A DNA stretch of 64,000 nt, from the NCBI GenBank assembly GCA_964390055.1, contig CAYMGQ010000004.1, positions 78,956 to 142,955 on the forward strand, in the 5' to 3' direction. The translations under genes were made by a program, and so were the position numbers. The notes beneath the pieces are model-generated. The model made no database searches, had not been told where the DNA came from, and saw nothing but the letters and a program-made list of their open reading frames with translations. The stretch is from CAYMGQ01 sp964390055 (GTDB taxonomy: Bacteria > Bacillota > Clostridia > Peptostreptococcales > Natronincolaceae). Shown here one piece after another: positions 42,859-50,984 of the stretch (position 1 is the first letter of the stretch; every line of letters starts with the position of its first letter).

Positions 42859-43169
42859 AAAAAATCCCTAGTATAGTAATATACTAGGGACGAATAAACT
42901 CGTGGTACCACCCATGTTTACTACTGATTCACATCAGCAGACTCTTCAGGTCAAGAATGGACTCTAACCCTAGCCATGTAACGGTGGCACTTCTCATTGA
43001 GAATACCGGCCTTACTTACTCAAATAGTTCTTTCAGTTCAGCAGCTCTGGAGTGATTATTATATACATATCCAACCCTGACTCTCACCCTACGTCAGTTC
43101 TCTGTAATTGGACTTTTTGTATTTTTCTCTCCGTTATAGCTTTTTTAAATTTCTCATTTTTCTTAGATA
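42859..43169 (-). promoter_or_regulatory. T-box leader (predicted Ile) of the ilv operon
   Basis: On the minus strand the conserved T-box GGGTGGTACCACG lies at 42913-42901. It is followed by a terminator with 11-bp arms TCCCTAGTATA (42865-42875) and TATACTAGGGA (42880-42890) and a T run. Upstream are AG-bulge-like GGGTG and the segment AATAATCACTCCAGAGC; its ATC (43056-43054) is the likely specifier, fitting isoleucine. Uncharged tRNA would favour the antiterminator. Confidence 0.92.
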
Positions 43170-43175
43170 ATGAAT

Positions 43176-43204
43176 ATTCTAACTCTTATTCAGGAGTTTG
43201 TCAA
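43176..43204 (-). promoter_or_regulatory. Sigma-A promoter of the ilv operon
   Basis: On the minus strand TTGACA (43204-43199) and TAGAAT (43181-43176) are separated by 17 bases, placing the start near 43169, at the beginning of the T-box leader and just after the leuB stop at 43242. Confidence 0.85.
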
Positions 43205-43241
43205 CTCTTTTCTAGAAAAACTTTTGACTGTACCAAGTCAT

Positions 43242-44312
43242 TTATATCTTTGTCACAATAATTTCTGTCATTTGCATGGTTGAGGATACCTGGTCTTTTT
43301 CCCCTGCAATATCCTTAGTCCTATACCCTTCCTCTAGGGCCCTATTGACTGCAAATTCAATGGCCCTAGCCTCTTGGTCCAGATTAAAGGAAAGCCTAAG
43401 CATCATGGCCGCTGACAGAATAGTTCCTATGGGGTTAGCCAGCCCCCTGCCAGCAATATCAGGAGCTGACCCGTGGATGGGTTCATATAGGCCCAGACTT
43501 CCCTGTCCCAAACTTGCTGAGGGTAAGATACCTATGGACCCTGTCAGCATACTTATTTCATCAGACAAGATATCCCCAAATAAATTGTTTGTTAAGACCA
43601 CATCAAATTGGCCAGGGTCTCTTATAAGCTGCATGGCAGCATTATCCACATACATATGGTTTAGCTTGACCTTGGAATAATCCCCTGAGACCTTTTCTAC
43701 AGTTCTCCGCCATAGCCTAGAAGTTTCTAGGACATTGGATTTATCTACACTGGTTAAAATCCCCCTTCTTTTCTGTGCCCTATCAAAGGCAAGCCTTGCA
43801 ATTCTTTCTACCTCCATTTGGCTATACATTTCCACATCATAGGCCGCTGGACCATCCTCCGTTTCCCTTCTACCCCTTTCACCAAAGTAAATTCCACCAG
43901 TTAACTCCCTGACTAGAAGAATATCAAAACCCTGGCCAACTATTTGTGATTTCAGAGGGCAGGCCTCCTCCAAGGACTGAAAAAAGATGCCAGGTCTCAA
44001 GTTTGCAAAGAGGCCTAATTCCTTCCTTAAGCCTAAAATTGCCCTTTCTGGTCTTTTATCCCCCGGCAAATTATCCCACTTATCCCCACCTACTGAGCCC
44101 AGGAGTATGGCATGACTATTCCTACAAATTTCTATGGTTTTCTCTGGCAAGGGATGACCATACTTGTCGTAGGCCACACCCCCTGCCATGGCCTCCTCAA
44201 ATATAAAATTATGCCCATATTTTTTCCCTATTGTCTCTAGGACCTTGAGGGCTGAATCCACTATCTCTGGCCCTATTCCATCTCCCCTTATAACTCCTAT
44301 TTTATACCCCAT
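43242..44312 (-). CDS. leuB: 3-isopropylmalate dehydrogenase
   Basis: LeuB oxidises and decarboxylates 3-isopropylmalate with NAD+ in leucine synthesis. The 356-residue protein has 'IGVIRGDGIGPEIVDSALKVL', 'LLVRELTGGIYFG', and the adenine-binding 'HGSAPDIAGRGLANPIGTILSAAMMLR'. It is the last gene of leuA-C-D-B, 9 bases after leuD. The ilv promoter begins about 40 bases after its stop. Confidence 0.97.
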   Translation of the reverse strand: MGYKIGVIRGDGIGPEIVDSALKVLETIGKKYGHNFIFEEAMAGGVAYDKYGHPLPEKTIEICRNSHAILLGSVGGDKWDNLPGDKRPERAILGLRKELGLFANLRPGIFFQSLEEACPLKSQIVGQGFDILLVRELTGGIYFGERGRRETEDGPAAYDVEMYSQMEVERIARLAFDRAQKRRGILTSVDKSNVLETSRLWRRTVEKVSGDYSKVKLNHMYVDNAAMQLIRDPGQFDVVLTNNLFGDILSDEISMLTGSIGILPSASLGQGSLGLYEPIHGSAPDIAGRGLANPIGTILSAAMMLRLSFNLDQEARAIEFAVNRALEEGYRTKDIAGEKDQVSSTMQMTEIIVTKI

Positions 44313-44321
44313 GCTTACCTC

Positions 44322-44810
44322 CTAAATTTTTGTCCTAATATAATTTATAAGTCCTTCTTTTTCAATTATCCTTTTAATAAATCGGGGATAGGGCCGACCC
44401 TCATATATTACATTCCTTGTTATGTTTTTTATTTGCCCCTTGTCAAAATCCACTTGAATTATATCCCCCTCCTGTATTTCCCTTGCAGCATCAGGGCTTT
44501 CTATGATTGGCAACCCAATATTAAAGGAATTTCTATAAAAAATTCTAGCAAAACTTTCAGCTATTACACAGGCCACCCCCGATGCCTTAATAGCTATTGG
44601 GGCATGTTCTCTAGAAGAACCACAGCCAAAATTCCTTTGGCCCACTATGATGTCCCCTTCCTTTACCCTTGAGGCAAATTCCTTATCTATATCCTCCATG
44701 CAATGGTTTTTAAGGACCTCTGGGTCCCCAGTATTCAAGTATCTAGCGGGGATTATGGCATCTGTATCAATATTGTCTCCGTATTTAAAAACCCTTCCCT
44801 CCACCTTCAT
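44322..44810 (-). CDS. leuD: 3-isopropylmalate dehydratase small subunit
   Basis: The 162-residue swivel-domain subunit contains 'DNIDTDAIIPARYLN' and 'QRNFGCGSSREHAPIAIKASGV', typical of the short LeuD form of bacteria and archaea. With LeuC it isomerises 2- to 3-isopropylmalate. It starts one base after leuC ends. Confidence 0.96.
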   Translation of the reverse strand: MKVEGRVFKYGDNIDTDAIIPARYLNTGDPEVLKNHCMEDIDKEFASRVKEGDIIVGQRNFGCGSSREHAPIAIKASGVACVIAESFARIFYRNSFNIGLPIIESPDAAREIQEGDIIQVDFDKGQIKNITRNVIYEGRPYPRFIKRIIEKEGLINYIRTKI

Positions 44811-44811
44811 T

Positions 44812-46083
44812 TTAATCTCCCTCCCCCACTCTTTCTGGATTGTATATTCTTCCCATTACAGCTGATGCAGCTGCTACCCCAGGACTTGCCAAATAAATTT
44901 CCGACTCTGGGTGCCCCATCCTACCCACAAAGTTCCTATTGGTAGTTGCTACACACCGTTCTCCCGCCGCCAATATTCCCATATGACCCCCTAGGCATGG
45001 GCCACAGGTGGGGGTGCTAACCACAGCCCCTGCCTTAATAAATATTGTGATAAGACCCTCCTCAATAGCCTGAAGGTATATCTTTTGAGTGGCGGGAAAT
45101 ATTATTGTCCTTACCCCTCCATGGACCCTTCTCCCCCTTAAAATCTTAGCCGCTGCCCTCAAGTCCCCTATCCTCCCATTGGTACAGGACCCTATTACCA
45201 CCTGGTCTATTTCAATTTCTCCCACCTCATCAATGGTCCTAGTATTGTCTGGTATATGGGGGAAGGAAACCGTGGGTCTTAATTTTGATAGGTCTATAGT
45301 ATATTCCTCATCATATTGAGCATTTCTATCTGCCTGGTAGACTTGAAATTTCCTTTTTGAATGGTCCTCCATATATCCTATGGTCAATTTATCTACTGGG
45401 AATATTCCATTCTTTGCCCCTGCCTCAATGGCCATATTTGAAATGGTAAACCTGTCATCCATTGACAAATACCCAACCCCCTCCCCGGCAAATTCAATAG
45501 ACTTGTATAGGGCCCCATCCACCCCAATTTTACCTATTATATGGAGGATTACGTCCTTGCCACTTACCCATTTGGAGGGTTTTCCTACAAGGTTAATCTT
45601 AATAGCCGATGGGACTTTAAACCAGGCTTGTCCTGTGGCCATTCCCCCCGCCATATCAGTACTTCCCACCCCTGTGGAAAAGGCTCCCAGGGCCCCATAG
45701 GTACAGGTATGGGAATCGGCTCCAATAACCACATCCCCCGCCACCACCAGGCCCTTCTCAGGAAGGAGGGCATGCTCTATCCCCATTTCTCCTATTTCAA
45801 AGTAATTTTTTATCCCCTCCTTGTAGGCAAATTCCCTCATGTATTTACATTGTTCTGCTGATTTTATATCCTTATTGGGGGTAAAATGATCAGGAACTAG
45901 GGCAATTTTACCCCTATCATATACCCCTTCTACTCCCATTTTTTCAAACTCCCTTATGGCAACAGGACCAGTTATGTCATTGGCCAAGACCATATCCAGT
46001 TTAGCCTCAATAAACTGTCCTGCCACAACCCTATCAAGACCTGCCTTGGCCGCTAGAATTTTCTGTGTCATTGTCATTCCCAT
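44812..46083 (-). CDS. leuC: 3-isopropylmalate dehydratase large subunit
   Basis: The 423-residue aconitase-family subunit binds a 4Fe-4S cluster through cysteines in 'VIGSCTNGRIGDL' and 'TPTCGPCLGGHMG'. 'GADSHTCTYGALGAFSTGVGSTD' is the family signature. The length fits the short HacA/LeuC type that pairs with a separate small LeuD. An AGGAGG site precedes the ATG at 46083. Confidence 0.97.
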   Translation of the reverse strand: MGMTMTQKILAAKAGLDRVVAGQFIEAKLDMVLANDITGPVAIREFEKMGVEGVYDRGKIALVPDHFTPNKDIKSAEQCKYMREFAYKEGIKNYFEIGEMGIEHALLPEKGLVVAGDVVIGADSHTCTYGALGAFSTGVGSTDMAGGMATGQAWFKVPSAIKINLVGKPSKWVSGKDVILHIIGKIGVDGALYKSIEFAGEGVGYLSMDDRFTISNMAIEAGAKNGIFPVDKLTIGYMEDHSKRKFQVYQADRNAQYDEEYTIDLSKLRPTVSFPHIPDNTRTIDEVGEIEIDQVVIGSCTNGRIGDLRAAAKILRGRRVHGGVRTIIFPATQKIYLQAIEEGLITIFIKAGAVVSTPTCGPCLGGHMGILAAGERCVATTNRNFVGRMGHPESEIYLASPGVAAASAVMGRIYNPERVGEGD

Positions 46084-46122
46084 TATTTTAGCCTCCTAAT
46101 TCTATTACTTGTATCCAGCTTT

Positions 46123-47649
46123 TTAAGAAACCATTGTCTCTTCTAAGGTGGCATAGATACTATTAACTGCATTAATATAAGCACTAATACTGGCCTCCAC
46201 CACATTTACACTTGTCCCTCGACCAATATAGTAGTCCCCGTCATATTTTAATTTGACTACTGAATAACCTAGGGCATCCGTCCCCTCTGTAACCGATTGT
46301 ATGGAATAGTCCTCCAAGTCCACATGGATAGATATGCATTTTTCTATGGCACTAAAGGCCGCATCCACTGGCCCTTGGGCCGAGGAAATTCCTTCTATAT
46401 TTTTACCCCCATGCCTTAATACAACTGATGCCGTTGTTGTTATGGTATTGCCACTATTGATTACAAACCTCTCCAGCTTATAGGTATCCTCAACCCTTGT
46501 TTCCCTCTTTAAAATAATTGCATCTATATCCCTATCATAAATTTGTTTTTTCTTATCTGCTAATTCCTTAAACTCCACAAAGGCTTTTTCCAATTCCTCC
46601 CCGCTTAGGTCATAACCCATGGATTTAACCTTGTCCTTAAAGGCATGCCTGCCAGAATGTTTTCCTATCACCATATTGTTTGTACTAATACCAATGGATT
46701 CAGGCCTCATAATTTCATAGGTTTCTGGATTGCTTAGGACTCCATGTTGGTGGATACCTGATTCATGGGCAAAGGCATTGGCCCCTACTATAGCCTTGTT
46801 AGGTTGGACTCCAATCCCTGTAATACTGGACAAAAGATTGCTTGTCTTCATAATTTCCTGAGTCTTTATATTGGATTTAAAAGCATAATAGTCTTGTCTT
46901 ACCTCCATGGCCATAACCAATTCCTCAAGGGCCGCATTTCCTGCCCTCTCCCCAATACCATTAACAGTACACTCAAATTGAGTGGCCCCAGCCCTAGCTG
47001 CAGCAAGGGTATTAGCAACGGCTAAACCCAGGTCATTATGGCAATGGACAGAAATCTCTACCTTGTCTAATAGTTTAGATTGCCTCCTAATATCCATTAT
47101 GAAGTCATGAAATTCACCAGGTGTCGTATAACCTACAGTATCAGGAATATTAATTATCTTAGCTCCTGCTTCAATAACCCTATCAAATATTTCTGCCAAA
47201 AATTTTGGATTGCTCCTGGTAGCATCCTCCGCAGAGAATTCCACCTCCGGGCATAAACTTGCCGCATAGGCCACCATATCTACTGCCCTTTCTATAACTT
47301 CCTCTGCCTTCATTTTTAATTTATATTTCATATGTATATCAGAGGTGGCAATAAAAATATGAATCCTTGGTTTATTAGCCTCCTTAACAGCCTGCCAGGC
47401 CCTGTCTATATCTCCCTTGACGGCCCTAGCCAAAACTGCTACAGTAGAATTTTTTATTTCCCCTGCTATGGTCCTAACTGATTGGAAGTCCCCCTCCGAA
47501 GATGCAGCAAAACCTGCCTCAATAATATCCACCCCCATTTTTTCCAATTGCTTGGCTAACAGTAGTTTTTCTTTCACATTCATGCTACAACCCGGAGATT
47601 GTTCCCCATCCCTCAAGGTCGTGTCGAAAATTTTAATTGTTTTTGTCAT
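46123..47649 (-). CDS. leuA: 2-isopropylmalate synthase
   Basis: LeuA condenses 2-ketoisovalerate with acetyl-CoA to start leucine synthesis. The 508-residue protein has 'IFDTTLRDGEQSPGCSMNV', the metal-binding 'VHCHNDLGLAVANTLAA', and a C-terminal LeuA dimer/regulatory domain for leucine feedback. I use ATG 47649, with a TAGGAGGG site, trimming 14 residues of the longest frame. It is the first gene after the Leu-type T-box. Confidence 0.97.
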   Translation of the reverse strand: MTKTIKIFDTTLRDGEQSPGCSMNVKEKLLLAKQLEKMGVDIIEAGFAASSEGDFQSVRTIAGEIKNSTVAVLARAVKGDIDRAWQAVKEANKPRIHIFIATSDIHMKYKLKMKAEEVIERAVDMVAYAASLCPEVEFSAEDATRSNPKFLAEIFDRVIEAGAKIINIPDTVGYTTPGEFHDFIMDIRRQSKLLDKVEISVHCHNDLGLAVANTLAAARAGATQFECTVNGIGERAGNAALEELVMAMEVRQDYYAFKSNIKTQEIMKTSNLLSSITGIGVQPNKAIVGANAFAHESGIHQHGVLSNPETYEIMRPESIGISTNNMVIGKHSGRHAFKDKVKSMGYDLSGEELEKAFVEFKELADKKKQIYDRDIDAIILKRETRVEDTYKLERFVINSGNTITTTASVVLRHGGKNIEGISSAQGPVDAAFSAIEKCISIHVDLEDYSIQSVTEGTDALGYSVVKLKYDGDYYIGRGTSVNVVEASISAYINAVNSIYATLEETMVS

Positions 47650-47741
47650 TTTTACCCTCCTAAAACTCCTTATTGTTACCACTATTCCCAATATTCTGAC
47701 TGTACCTTGTGTAAATAAGACAAGTGTCGGATTAGGGCATT

Positions 47742-48036
47742 AAAAAAACCTCCGCCTCTATAAGTTTTAACTTATAGGGACGAAGGTTAAATTCGTGTTA
47801 CCACCCTAATTCGCAGAGTTAACTGCCTCATATCCTGGACTATCATCCAGTATCCTTGTAACGGAGGCCCCGTCCCCACCTACATTTAGATTTCTCAGTG
47901 GAGATGCCAGAAAGCTAGTATTACATACCACACCTATGCTAATTTTCACCAACCATTAGCTCTCTACAAAAGGTATCTGGTATCTTTCTCTTTCTGAATA
48001 CGCATACCAATTTTTACTTTCGTTTTTTTGTTATTG
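47742..48036 (-). promoter_or_regulatory. T-box leader (predicted Leu) of the leu operon
   Basis: The minus strand has T-box AGGGTGGTAACACG (47807-47794) followed by a long terminator stem (47748-47766 with 47769-47787) and seven Ts. Stem I contains GGTTGGTG, an AG-bulge-like element, and the segment AATACTAGCTTTCTGG. Its CTA at 47918-47916 is the likely Leu specifier. GCTTTCT after it pairs with AGAGAGC on the 5' side. Confidence 0.9.
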
Positions 48037-48042
48037 AGTCAT

Positions 48043-48072
48043 ATTATATATCCGGCCAAAGAGGATTGTCAA
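48043..48072 (-). promoter_or_regulatory. Sigma-A promoter of the leu operon
   Basis: On the minus strand TTGACA (48072-48067) and TATAAT (48048-48043) are separated by 18 bases. The start falls near 48036, in front of the T-box stem I. Confidence 0.85.
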
Positions 48073-48182
48073 GGATTATTTTAAAATAGGCATTTTTTTG
48101 TAGTAGCTGTGAAAAAATTAATAGTGACTTTAATATAAAAATAATATATAATATTAAAAATACTTATTAGGAGGCAGGACAA

Positions 48183-48977
48183 TTGATAATAGAATTACAT
48201 AAGGTATCTGTCATAAGAAATTATAAATATATACTTAAAGATATTAATTGGTCTATTAAAAAGGGGGAGCACTGGGCAATATTTGGTTTAAATGGTGCTG
48301 GTAAAACCATGCTATTAAATATGGTCAATGGCTATATCTTCCCCTCCAGGGGGAGTATTAGGGTTCTTGGAAAAACTCTGGGAAAATATGATATGAGAAG
48401 GCTAAGAAAATCCATAGGCTGGGTTAGTTCTTCTATACAGGAAAAATTCCATGATTATAGCAGGGCAATGGATATAGTCCTAAGTGGTAAATTTGCTACA
48501 GTGGACCTCTATGATGAAACTACAGATAGGGATAGGGAGCATGCCCAATGCTGCCTTAAAAAATTAAATGCCCTAGACCTTGCAAACAGGGAGTACCGGA
48601 CCCTATCCCAGGGGGAAAAACAAAGAATTTTAATTGCAAGGGCCCTGATGGCAAATCCCCAACTACTTATTTTGGATGAACCCTGCACAGGGCTAGATAT
48701 AATTGCCCGAGAACAATTATTAGATATCATTAAAAATTTAAGCCAAGACGAAAATGCCCCTACCCTCATATATGTAACCCACCACACAGAGGAGATATTA
48801 CCCACCTTCACCCATACACTTTTGCTGAGAAAGGGAGAGGTTTATTCTGCTGGGCCTACAGATAAGATTCTATCTGAAGAAAATTTGTCAAGTTTTCTTG
48901 AATATCCTATTGTTTATAAAAAATCCAAGGATAGGATACTAATATCCATAGATTATAGTCGAGCAGAAAACTACTAA
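48183..48977 (+). CDS. ABC transporter ATP-binding protein, YlmA-like
   Basis: The 264-residue single ABC domain has Walker A 'GLNGAGKTM', signature 'LSQGEKQRILIARAL', Walker B 'LLILDEPCTGLD' and the switch 'YVTHHTEEI'. Sequence style, including 'KKGEHWAIFGLNGAGKT' and 'IGWVSSSIQEKFH', matches the YlmA/ModF-like group, which usually has no permease gene next to it. None is present here. The start is TTG 48183 with AGGAGG upstream. The function of this group is unclear. Confidence 0.88.
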   Translation: MIIELHKVSVIRNYKYILKDINWSIKKGEHWAIFGLNGAGKTMLLNMVNGYIFPSRGSIRVLGKTLGKYDMRRLRKSIGWVSSSIQEKFHDYSRAMDIVLSGKFATVDLYDETTDRDREHAQCCLKKLNALDLANREYRTLSQGEKQRILIARALMANPQLLILDEPCTGLDIIAREQLLDIIKNLSQDENAPTLIYVTHHTEEILPTFTHTLLLRKGEVYSAGPTDKILSEENLSSFLEYPIVYKKSKDRILISIDYSRAENY

Positions 48978-49051
48978 TTCCCTAAGGATATTAAATAAAT
49001 ATAAGGATTGAATAAAAACTTGAGTCAACAGCTTTAAAGGTTAAAAGGATT

Positions 49052-49095
49052 AAGACCATATTGGGGAAATAAATTTCTAGTGTGGTCTTTTAAAA
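49052..49095 (+). terminator. Possible terminator after the YlmA-like gene
   Basis: AAGACCA (49052-49058) and TGGTCTT (49083-49089) can pair with a loop of 24 bases, followed by TTTTAAAATT. The stem is short for the loop, so this is tentative. Confidence 0.4.
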
Positions 49096-49109
49096 TTCCT
49101 AAGTAACAA

Positions 49110-49430
49110 TTATCTTTTTATATTAACTTCTCTTGATTCTAATTTTTCATTTTCTATTGTTTTGGACTGATAGCTTTCATACATTGCTTACAACAATTAG
49201 ATCCTAGTCTTTATAGATATTTAAGATTTTTTCTATATTTTCATCTGTCAATTTATTGTTGTTAGTTAGCTTTATGGCTTCCTTGGATCCACCTATGAAA
49301 AGGGTAGAGTTTTCTGATTTTGCTGCTAAGACTCCCGCAGGTGAAGGCTTACGGTTATTTGTTAAAGTAAGGAAGGTAAAATCAGGATATACTATAACTG
49401 TATTGGTCCTATTGATATTCCTAATAAAGA
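49110..49430 (-). pseudogene. Decayed coding remnant, family uncertain
   Basis: On the minus strand a frame ending in TAG at 49206-49204 translates to coding-like sequence with 'AGVLAAKSENSTLFIGG' and 'LTDENIEKILNIYKD'. Beyond that stop, the same frame gives 'DLIVVSN' and another frame gives 'YESYQSKTIENEKLESREV' to a stop at 49110. The pieces read like the end of one protein broken by a stop and a frameshift. The phrase 'IEKILNIYKD.DLIVV' is reminiscent of the C-terminal region of GH3 beta-N-acetylhexosaminidases, but the match is too weak to assign. No start codon with a good site is present. Confidence 0.4.
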
Positions 49431-49438
49431 AAATAAAA

Positions 49439-49475
49439 CGGCATAGCCCATGTAGCTGGCTATGCCGAATTTTTT
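49439..49475. terminator. Bidirectional terminator
   Basis: CGGCATAGCC (49439-49448) and GGCTATGCCG (49458-49467) form a perfect 10-bp stem with a 9-base loop. Six Ts follow on the plus strand and a TTTT-A-TTTT tract on the minus strand. It probably ends the sulfhydrylase transcript on the minus strand. Confidence 0.85.
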
Positions 49476-49566
49476 AAGAGATTATAAATCCCCATAGTAA
49501 AGGCCCTTATGCTGGCCTCTTTTTTAGTATAATTATTATCTATTAACCTTAACTTCTTTACTTTAA

Positions 49567-50847
49567 TTACAACTGACTCTTTTTTAAGGCCTGTTCTAGA
49601 TCTTCTATGATATCATCAACATTTTCGATTCCCACTGAAAGTCTTACCATATTAGGCTTAATACCACCAGCTTCTTGGTCCTCGGCTGATAATTGCCTAT
49701 GGGTCATGCTGGCCGGGTGCAGGACATGGGTCCGGGTATCTGCCACATGGACAACCAAAGAAGCGAGTTTAAGACTATCAATGAATTTTTTACCCTCTTC
49801 AACACCGCCCCTTACCCCAAAGGAAATAACCCCACTGGCCCCGTCTTTAAGGTATTTCTTGGCCAAATCATAATCAACATTAGATTTTAATAGGGGGTAA
49901 TTGACCCACTCTACATTAGGATTATCTTCTAAGAACTGGGCCACCTTTAGGGCGTTAGATGAGTGTCTTTCCATTCTTAAGGCTAAGGTTTCTGTTCCTA
50001 GGTTAGTTAAAAAGGCATTGAAGGGGCTCATCACATTGCCCAAATCTCTCATAAATACCACCCTGGCCCTGGTAATATAGGCACTTTCCTTGAAGGTCTC
50101 TGTATAGCTTATCCCATGATAATCTGGATCTGGATCTGTCAAGCAATCAAATTTCCCCCTGGTCCAATCAAATTTACCGCTATCTACAATAATTCCCCCA
50201 ACACTGGTGGCATGTCCATCAATATATTTTGTCGTGGAATGAGTTATAATATCAGCTCCATATTCGAAAGGCCTACATAGATAGGGGGTTGGGAAGGTAT
50301 TGTCCACAACTAGGGGAATACCATTTTTATGGGCTAAGTTTGCTATTCTTTCAATATCAAGTACCCTTACCCCTGGATTACCTAAAGTCTCACCAAAGAT
50401 TAATTTGGTATTTTCCTTAATTGCCCCCTCTATTTCCTTATCATCGGCATCTAAATCCACAAAGGTGCTTGTAATACCAAAGTTTCTCAGAGTAGAATTT
50501 AATAGGGTAAAGCTACCACCATAAAGATTGTTAAATGCCAGGATATGGTCACCCTTCTGGCAAATGGTTAAAATAGATAATAGGGTTGCAGATTGACCGG
50601 ATGAAGTTGCAAGGGCCCCGACCCCTCCCTCCAAGGCCGCAATTTTCTGTTCAAAAAAGTCTAAACTAGGGTTTGAAATCCTAGAATACATATGGCCCGC
50701 CTGTTTCAAATCAAATAGGTCTGCCACCTGGTCAGCGCTGTCATATTTATATGTAGTTGACTGATAAATTGGTGGAATCCTGGGTTCCCCATTTTCTGGT
50801 TCGTATCCTGCCTGAACACATAGGGTTTCTAAAGATAATTTTTTCAT
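49567..50847 (-). CDS. O-acetylhomoserine sulfhydrylase (homocysteine synthase)
   Basis: The 426-residue PLP enzyme belongs to the Cys/Met metabolism family. The cofactor lysine lies in 'THSTTKYIDGHATSVGG', with 'MYSRISNPSLDFFEQKIAALEGG' and 'ALATSSGQSA' upstream. The length and motifs fit the MetY/CysD branch that joins O-acetylhomoserine with sulfide to give homocysteine, rather than MetB or MetC. No met neighbours are present. The leader contains a strong promoter and a terminator-like hairpin, so expression may be attenuated. Confidence 0.93.
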   Translation of the reverse strand: MKKLSLETLCVQAGYEPENGEPRIPPIYQSTTYKYDSADQVADLFDLKQAGHMYSRISNPSLDFFEQKIAALEGGVGALATSSGQSATLLSILTICQKGDHILAFNNLYGGSFTLLNSTLRNFGITSTFVDLDADDKEIEGAIKENTKLIFGETLGNPGVRVLDIERIANLAHKNGIPLVVDNTFPTPYLCRPFEYGADIITHSTTKYIDGHATSVGGIIVDSGKFDWTRGKFDCLTDPDPDYHGISYTETFKESAYITRARVVFMRDLGNVMSPFNAFLTNLGTETLALRMERHSSNALKVAQFLEDNPNVEWVNYPLLKSNVDYDLAKKYLKDGASGVISFGVRGGVEEGKKFIDSLKLASLVVHVADTRTHVLHPASMTHRQLSAEDQEAGGIKPNMVRLSVGIENVDDIIEDLEQALKKSQL

Positions 50848-50861
50848 ATTTTTCCCTCCTA

Positions 50862-50894
50862 ATTAAAAAGCCCCCTTCTAATTAAGAGGGCTTT
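50862..50894 (-). terminator. Terminator-like hairpin in the sulfhydrylase leader
   Basis: AAAGCCCCCTT (50867-50877) and AAGAGGGCTTT (50884-50894) form an 11-bp stem with one mismatch and a 6-base loop. On the minus strand five Ts follow, then the AGGAGGG ribosome-binding site. It lies downstream of the predicted promoter, so it could be an attenuator, besides ending the GGDEF-EAL transcript. Confidence 0.65.
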
Positions 50895-50930
50895 AATTTT
50901 CCTATTAGAATTGTCTGATATTTACAAAAT

Positions 50931-50959
50931 AATATAACATAGGGGCCACCCCTTGTCAA
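50931..50959 (-). promoter_or_regulatory. Sigma-A promoter of the sulfhydrylase gene with spacer palindrome
   Basis: TTGACA (50959-50954) and TATATT (50936-50931) on the minus strand are 17 bases apart. The spacer contains AGGGG-TGG-CCCCT, a GC-rich inverted repeat unusual in this AT-rich DNA, which could be a repressor site. Confidence 0.75.
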
Positions 50960-50984
50960 TACCTTTATAGGCTAAAGGAGGCAT

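Noticed and set aside
43052..43261. 69-codon plus-strand ORF
   Set aside because: It lies opposite the T-box leader and ilv promoter, which explain the sequence.
48978..49109. Possible extra gene after the YlmA-like ATPase
   Set aside because: No frame longer than a few codons has a ribosome-binding site; only a weak terminator is seen.
49256..49477. Plus-strand 73-codon ORF
   Set aside because: It runs through the bidirectional terminator and is antisense to the more coding-like remnant on the minus strand; no ribosome-binding site is present.
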